The notes below the pieces were generated by a model that was not told where the DNA came from, did no database searches, and saw only the letters and a list, made by a program, of their open reading frames with translations. A DNA stretch of 64,000 nt from Mongoliimonas terrestris (lineage in GTDB: Bacteria; Pseudomonadota; Alphaproteobacteria; Rhizobiales; Pleomorphomonadaceae). Below are positions 44,205 to 52,285 of the stretch, piece by piece. A program made the translations under genes and the position numbers. Each line of letters begins with the position of its first letter. Position 1 is the first letter of the stretch. Location of the stretch: the NCBI RefSeq assembly GCF_001927285.1, contig NZ_MSIG01000006.1, positions 186,001 through 250,000 on the forward strand, read 5' to 3'.

Positions 44205-45176
44205 TCAATTCACGGCGCCGAGACGGCCGTTGAGGCCGGCTTCGGGCGCGGTGCCGCCGAGGGCGCGGGCGATGAGCGTGACGTTGTGGTCGATCATGCC
44301 CATGTAGGTGCCCTCGTAGGTGCCGGCGCGGCCCATGGCATCGGAGTAGATCTGGCCGCCGATGACCACCTTGTGGCCGCGCGCGGCGGCGCCTTCCACC
44401 AGCGCCTTCACGTTCCGCTCCGACACCGAGCTTTCCACGAAGATGGCGCCGATGCCGCGCGAGACCAGCACGTCGACGAAGGACTCCACGGTGGCGAGAC
44501 CCGCCTCGCTTTCGGTGGAGATGCCCTGGATACCCATCACCTCGTAGTCATAGGCGCGGCCGAAGTAGTTGAAGGCGTCGTGCGCGGTGACGAGCACCCG
44601 CGCCTGTTCCGGCACGCTGGCGAGAACGGTTTCGGCGTAGCCGGCGAGCCGATCGAGGTCGGCCTCGGCCTTGGCGAGGTTCGCCGCATAGTCGGTCTCG
44701 CCGGCCGGATCGAGCGCGACCAGCGCGTCCCTGGCGGCGCGGACCACCAGCACCCAGAGGCGCGGGTCCATCCAGACGTGCGGGTCGTACTTGTCCGGGT
44801 ACTCGTCGTGGGCAAGCAGCCGGTCCTTCGGGACGGCGGTGTCGGCGAGGGTGAACAGACGACGGTGGCTGGCGAGGCTCTCGAAGAAGTCCTCCAGCTG
44901 GGCCTCCAGATAGAGCCCGTGCCGGAACACCGCGTCGGCCTTGACCATGGCGGCGATGTCCGAGCGGGTCTGGCGGTAGGTGTGCGGGTCGATGCCCTCG
45001 CCCATCAGTCCCTGGACCTCGACCCGGTCGCCGCCGACGGTGCGGATGGCGTCGGCGATCATGCCGGTGGTGGCAACCACGGAGACGGGTTTGGCGGCGG
45101 CAAGCACAGGGCGCGCGGCCGTGGCGATCGCGAATGCGGATGTCAGGAGGAAAATGCGTCGGTCGATCATCGTCAT
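44205..45176 (-). CDS. sitA: Metal ABC transporter substrate-binding protein
   Basis: A 323-residue periplasmic protein of the cluster A-I metal receptors, with a signal sequence up to about residue 27. Metal ligands likely are His65 (GIDPHTYR), His133 (DPHVWMD), Glu248 (FVESSVSERN) and Asp279 (YSDAMG); there is no long His-rich loop, which favours manganese or iron over zinc. ATGs at 45176 and 45170 are both possible starts. First gene of the operon, just after a Mur/Fur-like palindrome. Confidence 0.92.
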   Translation of the reverse strand: MTMIDRRIFLLTSAFAIATAARPVLAAAKPVSVVATTGMIADAIRTVGGDRVEVQGLMGEGIDPHTYRQTRSDIAAMVKADAVFRHGLYLEAQLEDFFESLASHRRLFTLADTAVPKDRLLAHDEYPDKYDPHVWMDPRLWVLVVRAARDALVALDPAGETDYAANLAKAEADLDRLAGYAETVLASVPEQARVLVTAHDAFNYFGRAYDYEVMGIQGISTESEAGLATVESFVDVLVSRGIGAIFVESSVSERNVKALVEGAAARGHKVVIGGQIYSDAMGRAGTYEGTYMGMIDHNVTLIARALGGTAPEAGLNGRLGAVN

Positions 45177-45224
45177 GGGTGGCAGAGTCCGATCTTGGGC
45201 GCCGAAGGGGATTTCCAAAACTGC

Positions 45225-45245
45225 AATTGCAAACTATTCGCAATT
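45225..45245 (-). promoter_or_regulatory. Mur/Fur-like operator of the sit operon
   Basis: AATTGC-AAACTATTC-GCAATT is an inverted repeat of six plus six bases with the TGCAAA..TTCGCAA look of alphaproteobacterial Fur-family (Mur) boxes. It sits about 50 bases upstream of the sitA start, where a manganese-responsive repressor would block the promoter. A second short palindrome GCAATTGC (45223-45230) overlaps it. Confidence 0.65.
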
Positions 45246-45502
45246 CAATGTAGAGGGTGTCGCAGCGCTGTCAAGGGCCATGGTGCGATGCAAGGCTCGT
45301 CCGACCGCGGTCAGGTCGGCCGTCCGTCGGCCGCGAGTCGGCCGGGTGGACGGACGATGCCCGCCAAGGGCACCATCCCCGGAGCCGCGCGAGAATAGGC
45401 CCTGGGCGATCAGCGCTTCTCGCCATCCCGCAGGAACGCCGCCCAACCCATTCCGTGCGAACGCGGAATCGTGGCCGCTTGCGGGCTGGCCGGCTGTCGG
45501 AA
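45246..45502. other. Spacer between sit operator and recX
   Basis: Together with the operator region this makes a gap of about 326 bases between divergent genes. The frame of recX continues open upstream into it, but no good start is present there. No repeat or RNA was seen. Confidence 0.4.
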
Positions 45503-46138
45503 ATGATGGCGATGATGAACGCGCGCGCAGATGACGACGACGACGAAAAGGAAGCGGTGGGCGGGTTCTGGGATCCGCCGCCGGCAGCCGGGGAGGGCGA
45601 TCGGAACCCGGATCGGGACTGGCTCCGCCGGGCCGCCCTCGCCTATTTGGAACGGTATGCGTCGTCGGAAGCGAACCTGGTGCGCGTTCTCCGCCGGAAG
45701 ATTCGTCGGCGCGAGGCCCTGGCGGAGCGTCCGGTGCTCGATCCGGACAAGCTGATTGCCGAGGCGGTGGCGGCCTGCCTCCGGATCGGCCTCCTGAACG
45801 ACGCCGTGTTCGCCGAATCCAAGGTGGCGTCCGGCGCCCGCAAGGGCCAGTCGCGCCGGAAGATGATGGCGGTGCTTGCCCAGAAAGGCGTCGAGCGCGA
45901 TCTGGCGGAGGCTGTCGTGGAGCGGGACGCACCGTCCGCGGTCCGGGCCGCGCTGGTCTTCGCCCGCCGTCGAAAGCTCGGCCCCTGGCGATCGCCCGGC
46001 CGTGTGGTGGATGACCGGGGTGCCCGCGAGATCGCCGCGCTCTGCCGCGCCGGCCACGGCTACGGCATTGCCCGTGCGGTGGTGGAGATGGATATGGATG
46101 CGGCCGAGCGGATGCTGGCCGACGATGAAGAGGGTTGA
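45503..46138 (+). CDS. recX: Regulatory protein RecX
   Basis: A 211-residue RecX, which binds inside RecA filaments and limits recombination. After an unusual acidic start (MMAMMNARADDDDDEKE) come the three-helix repeats: WLRRAALAYLERYASSEANLVRVLRRKI, LRIGLLNDAVFAESKVASGARKGQSRRKM and LAQKGVERDLAEAVVE. Four in-frame ATGs lie within 15 bases (45503-45517), so the exact start is uncertain. recA is not nearby, as in many alphaproteobacteria. Confidence 0.88.
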   Translation: MMAMMNARADDDDDEKEAVGGFWDPPPAAGEGDRNPDRDWLRRAALAYLERYASSEANLVRVLRRKIRRREALAERPVLDPDKLIAEAVAACLRIGLLNDAVFAESKVASGARKGQSRRKMMAVLAQKGVERDLAEAVVERDAPSAVRAALVFARRRKLGPWRSPGRVVDDRGAREIAALCRAGHGYGIARAVVEMDMDAAERMLADDEEG

Positions 46139-46420
46139 GCCGGTCCAGACCGGCCGGCTCTATCCAGGCTGATCTCGATATTCCATAATATCCCTTATGC
46201 GATTTGCAGATCGGTTTTCCGTATCCTTCCAATAGGTTGACTATTGTCCGAGACCGTCGGTCAATGAACGCCCTCGCCTGCCGCGGCGTGTCGGGGCCGG
46301 GTCTGCCCCACGCGGGCCGGCAGGCCCGATCGCCTGGATCCGTGTTTCCCGAACCACGCTGTCTGGCTCCCGCCTATCATCCGGTCCATGCTCGACGCGG
46401 ATCAACGCCGGAGAGCATCC

Positions 46421-47023
46421 ATGACATTCTGGGACGAGCGGTACGACCGGGAGGATTACGTGTTCGGCACGCGGCCGAACGCCTTCCTGGAACGGCAGGC
46501 GCACCGGCTCCAGCCCGGCCAGACGGTGCTGGCCGTCGCCGACGGCGAAGGTCGCAACGGGGTTTGGCTGGCCGAACAAGGGCTGCAGGTGCATGCGGTG
46601 GACGGCTCGGCCGTCGCGGTCGGAAAGGCGAAGCGGCTGGCCACGGCGCGCGGTGTCACGGTGCGGAGCGAGGTCGCCGACCTTGAGGACTTCGCCTGGC
46701 CGGACGCCGCCTACGACGTCGTCGCGGCCATCTTCATCCAGTTCGCCTCTCCGCCGTTCCGCAGCCGTCTGTTCGCCGGGATGCGCACCGCGTTGAAGCC
46801 CGGCGGCCTCCTCCTCCTGGAAGGCTATCGGCCCGAGCAGTTGAACTATCGGACCGGAGGTCCGCCGACCGTGGAGAACCTCTACACCGAGGACCTTCTG
46901 CGGGCGGAGTTCGGCCTGTTCGACATCCTGGAGCTTCGCGCCTACGACGCGGTGCTGGAGGAAGGCAGCGGCCACGCGGGCCTTTCCGCCTTGATCGATC
47001 TGGTGGCGCGAAAGCCCGTCTGA
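46421..47023 (+). CDS. Class I SAM-dependent methyltransferase
   Basis: A 200-residue protein beginning MTFWDERYDREDYVFGTRPN, with motif I VLAVADGEGRNGVWLA and a later LKPGGLLLLEGY. It resembles TehB/SAM-methyltransferase type 11 or 12 enzymes; the substrate is unknown. ATG 46421 was preferred because GGAG lies eight bases upstream; an in-frame ATG at 46388 also exists. It is 115 bases before the glycosyltransferase group on the same strand. Confidence 0.88.
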   Translation: MTFWDERYDREDYVFGTRPNAFLERQAHRLQPGQTVLAVADGEGRNGVWLAEQGLQVHAVDGSAVAVGKAKRLATARGVTVRSEVADLEDFAWPDAAYDVVAAIFIQFASPPFRSRLFAGMRTALKPGGLLLLEGYRPEQLNYRTGGPPTVENLYTEDLLRAEFGLFDILELRAYDAVLEEGSGHAGLSALIDLVARKPV

Positions 47024-47138
47024 CACGGGAGCGGTACCGCACCGGGGCGCGGCCCGACGCGGCGCGCTTGTCGCTTGTGGCGAGGCCGGGTATCGTCGGG
47101 ATGAGGGCCACGAGGGCCCGCTCCTGGCAGCCCCGCTC

Positions 47139-47597
47139 ATGCGCGCCTTGTTCGATCGGCTCCTGTCCCTGCGGTCTGCCCGCTCCTCCGGAGCAGCCGC
47201 GGAAACCCTTCCGCCCGCGCTGCCGGCGGACGACGCGACCGCAGCGACGGCCGAGCGGCCGGTGCTCCTGGTCTCCATGCTGGAGGTTCAGCCGGAGGAG
47301 CATCCGGAGATCCTCGACAAGGTGATGGCGACCTTCGGCGCCAGCCACAAGCTGGTGTTCCTGATCTCCACCGACGCGTTCGGCCCCTTCCTCGCCCGGC
47401 AGTCGGCGATCGAATACTTCATGCCGATCGACCAGCAGATCCTCCACCGGGACCTGATGGACTGGCCCGACTATCTCGCCGAGAAATGGGCGCTGCTCCT
47501 CCTGAAGTGGCGGCCCGCCTCGGTGATCGCCTACGGCATGAATGTGGATCGGTTCCTCAACGCCGCCCGGGCGGCGCGCGCGGCGGGCCTTCCTTGA
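47139..47597 (+). CDS. Conserved-looking hypothetical protein of the glycosyltransferase group
   Basis: A 152-residue protein without signal or membrane helix. After a variable Ala-rich first 40 residues it has RPVLLVSMLEVQPEEHPEILDKVMATFGASHKLVFLISTDAFGPFL, then EKWALLLLKWRPASVIAYGMNVDRFL, reading as an alternating alpha/beta fold. I cannot name the family. It overlaps the next gene by four bases (TTGA), so the product probably acts with the glycosyltransferases. Confidence 0.65.
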   Translation: MRALFDRLLSLRSARSSGAAAETLPPALPADDATAATAERPVLLVSMLEVQPEEHPEILDKVMATFGASHKLVFLISTDAFGPFLARQSAIEYFMPIDQQILHRDLMDWPDYLAEKWALLLLKWRPASVIAYGMNVDRFLNAARAARAAGLP

Positions 47598-49876
47598 CGC
47601 CAGCCCTGGACATCCTCTTCGTCACGGACCCGCGCTTCGAGGGCGGCGTCAGCACGGCGCTCGGCGTGGAGATCCGCGAGGCCGCCCGGCTCGGGCTTCG
47701 AACAGGGCTCATCATCGTGCGCGGACCGTTGATCCGCCGCACCTTGGCGACCCATCCGGACATCGCCGCCGCCCTCGACCAGGGGCTCGTCGCAAGGGTC
47801 GATCCGCAAGAGGCGGTGACGGCGGCGCTGGTGCTGATCCATCATCCGACCATCCTGTCGAACCCGTTCGTGCCCCGCCCCCGTGTGACCGCCGGCCGGG
47901 TGGTCGTGGTCCTGCACCATCCGGTCCGCGATGCGTCCGGACGGCGCCAATACGACCTCGCCGCCGTGGTGAAGAACGGCCGGATGGCGTTCGGTCGGCC
48001 GGTGGAACTGGCGCCCATCTCCGCTGTGGTGCGCCAAGGACTGCCAGGGCTGGCGATCGACGGCGGCACGGTGCTGCCCGCCGATTGGGACAACCTGCTC
48101 GACCTCGACCGCTGGCCGCGCCGGCCGATGCGCGCGCCGGAGGCGGGCGCCGCGGCGGTGGTGATCGGCCGCCATGCCCGCCCCGACCCGAAGAAATGGC
48201 CCGATTCCCTGGAGGAGGCGCGGGCCGCCTATCCGACGCCGCCCGGGTGGCGCGTGCGCGTTCTCGGCGCCGGCGATTTTCTGGACGCGCTCTATCCGGA
48301 ACGGCCGGCCGAATGGGATCTCATCCCCTTCAACGCCATGCCGGTGCAGGACTTCCTCTCCGGCCTCGACGTATGGGTCTACTTTCACGGAAGCGCCTGG
48401 CTGGAGGCGTTCGGCCGGACCGCCCTGGAGGCCATGGCGACGGGCGTGCCGGTGATCCTCGCGCCCCACTTCCGGCCCCTCTTCGGCGACGCCGCGCTCT
48501 ACTGCGAACCCGGCGAGGTGGAGGCGACCGTCCGGAGCCTGATGGAGACGCCTAGCGCCTGGGGGGAGCGGTCCGATGCAGGCCGGACCTTCGTGATGGA
48601 GCGGTTCGGTGCCGGGCGCTTCCAAGCCCGCGTGGCGCCGCTGATCGCCGCCGGGCGGGTGATCATCGAAGAGACGCGGCCGAAGGGCTCGGAGGTGGCA
48701 CCCCCCTCCCCGACCGGTTCCGCCCTGGCGTCGGCCGCGGTGCGCCCGACCCCGGCGGCCCGGCCCGTGCTCTTCCTCTCGTCCAACGGCATCGGGATGG
48801 GGCACCTGGTCCAGCAGCTGGCGATCGCCGATCGGCTTCCGTCCACCGCGAAGCCGGTGTTCGCCACCATGTCCTATGCGGCCTCCGTCGTCCGGGAGGC
48901 CGGCTACGCCACCGAGTTCCTGCCCCACCACCGCAACGGCGGCCTGGACGCGGCAGCCTGGAACGACCACTTCGCCGAAGTGCTTCTCGACCTCCTGATC
49001 CGGCTCCGACCGCCGGTGGTGCTCTATGATTCGACGGCCGCGTTCAGCGGCGTGATGCGGGCGCTGGAGGTCTACCGCGACGCGTTCACGGTCTGGGTGC
49101 GACGCCCCCTATGGCAGGAGATGCACCGGCGCTTCCTCGATGCCTTCTGGCGGTTCGACGCGGTGATCGAGCCGGGCGAACTGGCGGCATCGTTCGACCA
49201 CGGACCGACGGTGGAGCAACGGCGCGACGTGCTGGTCACCCCGCCGGTGCTGCACCTTTCACCTGCCGACCGGTTGCCCCGGCCGGTCGCACGCCAGCTA
49301 CTGGACCTGCCCGAGGACGCGACCGTGGTGGCGATGCAGCTTGGCGGCGGCAACAATTTCCCGCTCGCCGCCCTCCAGTCCGTGCTGGTGGAGGCGGTTT
49401 TGGAACGCCCCGAGACGCTGCTCCTGGAGATCCGCTCGCCCGTTCGGGTCGGTCCGGACGAGCCGCCGCCGACGCATCCGCGCCACCGGGTGATCAGGCT
49501 CTTCCCCGCCTTCCGCTACTCCACCGCGTTCGACGCCGCCATCACGGCAGCCGGCTACAACGCCTTCCACGAAGCCATCCTGGGCGGCATTCCGAGCCTG
49601 TTCGTGCCGAACGAAGCGGCGGAGATGGATCTGCAGGTCAACCGCGCGCTCTGGGCGGACCTGAGCGGGTGCGGCCTGATCTGCCGCCGCGACCTGCACG
49701 GCCCTTCGGCGCGCGAGCGGGTCGCGCGGCTGTTGGACGCCGCCGAACGGGCGCGGATGGTCGAGGCCTGCGCGTTCCACGGGTCCGTGCGGAACGGCGC
49801 GGACGACATCGTCCGGCTGGTGACGGACTCCCTGCACCTGGTCCGGTCCGATCGCGACCCGGCGATCCGCATCTAG
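47594..49876 (+). CDS. Two-domain glycosyltransferase (GT4-like plus MurG/GT1-like)
   Basis: A 760-residue protein that looks like two glycosyltransferases joined. Residues 1-370 have LDILFVTDPRFEGGVSTALG at the start and EAFGRTALEAMATGVPVILA, the donor-binding E-x7-E motif of GT4 enzymes. After an Ala/Pro-rich linker (about 372-392), residues 393-750 form a second GT-B module with VLFLSSNGIGMGHLVQQ and GYNAFHEAILGGIPSLFVPN, like GT28/MurG-type enzymes. The TTG start overlaps the preceding stop and has no clear binding site, so translation probably depends on coupling. The glycan is unknown. Confidence 0.82.
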   Translation: MTPALDILFVTDPRFEGGVSTALGVEIREAARLGLRTGLIIVRGPLIRRTLATHPDIAAALDQGLVARVDPQEAVTAALVLIHHPTILSNPFVPRPRVTAGRVVVVLHHPVRDASGRRQYDLAAVVKNGRMAFGRPVELAPISAVVRQGLPGLAIDGGTVLPADWDNLLDLDRWPRRPMRAPEAGAAAVVIGRHARPDPKKWPDSLEEARAAYPTPPGWRVRVLGAGDFLDALYPERPAEWDLIPFNAMPVQDFLSGLDVWVYFHGSAWLEAFGRTALEAMATGVPVILAPHFRPLFGDAALYCEPGEVEATVRSLMETPSAWGERSDAGRTFVMERFGAGRFQARVAPLIAAGRVIIEETRPKGSEVAPPSPTGSALASAAVRPTPAARPVLFLSSNGIGMGHLVQQLAIADRLPSTAKPVFATMSYAASVVREAGYATEFLPHHRNGGLDAAAWNDHFAEVLLDLLIRLRPPVVLYDSTAAFSGVMRALEVYRDAFTVWVRRPLWQEMHRRFLDAFWRFDAVIEPGELAASFDHGPTVEQRRDVLVTPPVLHLSPADRLPRPVARQLLDLPEDATVVAMQLGGGNNFPLAALQSVLVEAVLERPETLLLEIRSPVRVGPDEPPPTHPRHRVIRLFPAFRYSTAFDAAITAAGYNAFHEAILGGIPSLFVPNEAAEMDLQVNRALWADLSGCGLICRRDLHGPSARERVARLLDAAERARMVEACAFHGSVRNGADDIVRLVTDSLHLVRSDRDPAIRI

Positions 49877-49978
49877 AGCATGCTTCGACACGGGCAGGGC
49901 CGGACCGGTCCTGTCGGAACGAGTTTCCACACGACCAGACGATCTTCGTCCGGTCGGACGTCACGCCAGGAAGGGTGG

Positions 49979-51067
49979 ATGCGCCGCACGGTTCTCTTCG
50001 TCTCCTCCAACGGCGCGGGACTCGGCCACCTCACCCGGCAGATGGCGGTGGCGCGCCGGCTTTCGGACCGCTTCCGCCCGGTGTTCCACACCCAGGCCCA
50101 CGCGCTCGCCCTCGTCCGCGCCGCCGGCATTCCGGTGGTCCACACGCAGCACCACGACGCGGCCGGCTGTCCCATGGACGCGTGGAACGACGCCCTGGAG
50201 GCGGATCTTCTCGCCCTCGGCCGGCGGCTCGATCCGGCCGCCGTCGTGGTCGACTCGACGGCCCTCTTCGGCGGCTTCGCGGGCTTTCTCCAGCGCATCA
50301 ACCCAGTGCCGCGGGTCTGGGTGCGGCGCGCCTTCTGGTCGGAGGAGAACCGCTTCTTTCTCGATCTGGCACCCTTGTTCGACCGGATCGTCGAACCGGG
50401 CGATCTGGCGGACGCGCTCGACACGGGGCCGACCACCACCATGGCCGAGGGCGTCGTCAAGGTGCCGCCGACCCTCCTCGTCGATCCGCAGGACCGGCTC
50501 GACCGCGACGCGGCGCGCCGCGCGCTGGGACTGCCGGCGGATGGAGCCGTGGTGGCCTTGCAACTCGGCTACAGCTTCGGCGCGCGGACGGACGCGCTGC
50601 GGGCGCAGGTCCTGGCCGCCCTCACGGGACGCGCCGACCTGACGGTGGTGGACATCCGCTCGCCGCTGGAGCCGCGCGGCAACGGCCCCGCGCGACCGCC
50701 GGAGGGCGTCCGGCAGGTCGATCTCTTTCCAAGCTTTCCGGTGTCGCGCGCGTTCGACGCCCTGATCGTGCCGGCGGGGTACAACAGCTTCCACGAGGCC
50801 GTGCTCGGCGGCATCCCTGCCCTCTTCCTCGCCAATACGTCCGCCGGCATGGACAGGCAGGATCTCCGGGCGGCCTGGGCCGAGGCGAGCGGCTTCGGGC
50901 TCGGCCTTCCCGTCGACGCTCCGGGGCAGACGGTGGCCGCCGCGGTCGAGCGGCTGCTGTCGCCGGCCTTCGAGGCGGGCCGCCGGAAAGCGGCCGATCG
51001 CATCGCCTGGAGCAATGGCGCCTCCGCCATCGCCCGCATCATCGAAGAGATTGCCGACGGCGGATGA
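49979..51067 (+). CDS. Glycosyltransferase, paralogue of the second half of the preceding fusion
   Basis: A 362-residue GT-B protein with VLFVSSNGAGLGHLTRQ at the start, VVVDSTALFGG, WVRRAFWSEENRFF and GYNSFHEAVLGGIPALFLAN. Each of these has a direct counterpart in the C-terminal module of the fusion gene 102 bases upstream, so one arose from the other by duplication. AGGAAGG lies four bases before ATG 49979. The two may add sugars in sequence or form a complex. Confidence 0.85.
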   Translation: MRRTVLFVSSNGAGLGHLTRQMAVARRLSDRFRPVFHTQAHALALVRAAGIPVVHTQHHDAAGCPMDAWNDALEADLLALGRRLDPAAVVVDSTALFGGFAGFLQRINPVPRVWVRRAFWSEENRFFLDLAPLFDRIVEPGDLADALDTGPTTTMAEGVVKVPPTLLVDPQDRLDRDAARRALGLPADGAVVALQLGYSFGARTDALRAQVLAALTGRADLTVVDIRSPLEPRGNGPARPPEGVRQVDLFPSFPVSRAFDALIVPAGYNSFHEAVLGGIPALFLANTSAGMDRQDLRAAWAEASGFGLGLPVDAPGQTVAAAVERLLSPAFEAGRRKAADRIAWSNGASAIARIIEEIADGG

Positions 51068-51128
51068 GCGTGCTGGACCACCGGCCGCCCCTTCGGCCGA
51101 CAAGTTGCCGCCTGACGCAAGAAGGGCC

Positions 51129-51380
51129 TCAGTAGTCCGACCCGCTGTCCGCGCTGCGATTGCCGGAGATCTGGACCCTGCCGGCGGTCGCGGCCTCTGC
51201 GGCCTTGGTCTTCTTCGCCTGGTCGGCGCATTTCGGGTCGCGCTGCGCCTGGGGTGTCGCGCAGAGCTCCGGCGTCTGGGTCGCGGTGGCGCAGCCGGCG
51301 AGCATCGCCGACGTCACCGCGACCGATGCGCCGCGCCCGATCCTGCCCCGCCACCGGATGAACGTCTTCAGAAAGTCCAT
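51129..51380 (-). CDS. Small lipoprotein
   Basis: An 83-residue protein with a lipoprotein signal: a basic start MDFLKTFIRWRGRIGRG, a short hydrophobic stretch and the lipobox SAMLAGC (modified Cys near residue 29). The remainder is a polar, Lys/Ala-rich tail with two further cysteines (ELCATPQAQRDPKCADQ). GAGAGG lies seven bases before ATG 51380. It is the last gene of the minus-strand caspase operon, 80 bases after the M15 peptidase, and is likely tethered to the outer or inner membrane. Confidence 0.7.
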   Translation of the reverse strand: MDFLKTFIRWRGRIGRGASVAVTSAMLAGCATATQTPELCATPQAQRDPKCADQAKKTKAAEAATAGRVQISGNRSADSGSDY

Positions 51381-51460
51381 GTGCCGCCCTCTCCTCGCCA
51401 AGGCCCCCGCCCCGGCTCTGCCATGTCATGGTCCCGCCATCGCCGGCACCCGATCGGACC

Positions 51461-52285
51461 TCAGCGGTCCATCATCCGGGCATGCAGGATGAGTTCCGGC
51501 CGGTACTCGAAGTGCATGCCGTCGAAGTGGTGCCACTTGCCGCCCCAGATGAAGCCGTAGCGTTCGAACGTCTCCACGATCTCGCGCGGAATGCGGTTGG
51601 CGTAGGGGCCGGCGTCGCCCTCCGCCCGGCCGGACCAGCGCCAATAGCCGCCGAGCGCGGTGTTGAGGTCGAACGCGATGCCGTAGCTGTGGGCGCTGTA
51701 GCGCGTCGTCCCGGCGATCGGCCGCCAGTTGAAGCTGCCGCCCACGTCGCGGAAGAAGGGCCGCCAGTCGATCGGCAGGGCGGCGACCGCGGCGAGCGCG
51801 GCCGCCATCTGGCAGGCGACCCCCTGGGCGCGGGTCATGTAGAAGGTCGCGGTGGCGCCGCCGGAGATGACCGTCTTCTCCAACTGCCGCTTCACGGCGG
51901 CGGCGCTCGACCCGTAGAGCGCCTGGAAGAAATCCTCAGACCGGGCGCGGCCCGGATCGAACCAGGGCCGGCCGCGGCTCTCCAGGTCGAAGGCGAGCGG
52001 ATAGCGGTCATGGAACTGCTCGCGAAGGCTCGGCGCGTCGAGCCGCGCCGCGGGCGCGCGATCCGGATCGTCGCCGAGCGGCAAGCGGCTGCCGTCCGGC
52101 AGGACGACGGCCCCGTTCTCTACCGAGACGTTCGGGTAGGCGGCGGCGAGCGCGGCGGCGACCGGGTCGGTACCCGCCACCGGCAGCGGCATGGCCATGA
52201 AATCAACCGCCCCGCAGTCGGCCGCGACGGCCGGCCGGCCGAGGAAGGCAAGGGCGAGGAGGAGCGGGCCGAGGCGCTTCAGCAT
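51461..52285 (-). CDS. M15-family peptidoglycan peptidase, exported
   Basis: A 274-residue zinc peptidase with a signal peptide ending PAVAA (residue 22). The C-terminal domain has the M15 metal site: His199 and Asp206 in SAHSYGIAFD, and His258 in GMHFEYRPEL after WHHF. M15 members cut D-Ala-D-Ala or L-Ala-D-Glu bonds in the cell wall. Its start lies seven bases inside the end of the caspase-YARHG gene, so the two are made together. That links the caspases to wall cleavage. Confidence 0.9.
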   Translation of the reverse strand: MLKRLGPLLLALAFLGRPAVAADCGAVDFMAMPLPVAGTDPVAAALAAAYPNVSVENGAVVLPDGSRLPLGDDPDRAPAARLDAPSLREQFHDRYPLAFDLESRGRPWFDPGRARSEDFFQALYGSSAAAVKRQLEKTVISGGATATFYMTRAQGVACQMAAALAAVAALPIDWRPFFRDVGGSFNWRPIAGTTRYSAHSYGIAFDLNTALGGYWRWSGRAEGDAGPYANRIPREIVETFERYGFIWGGKWHHFDGMHFEYRPELILHARMMDR

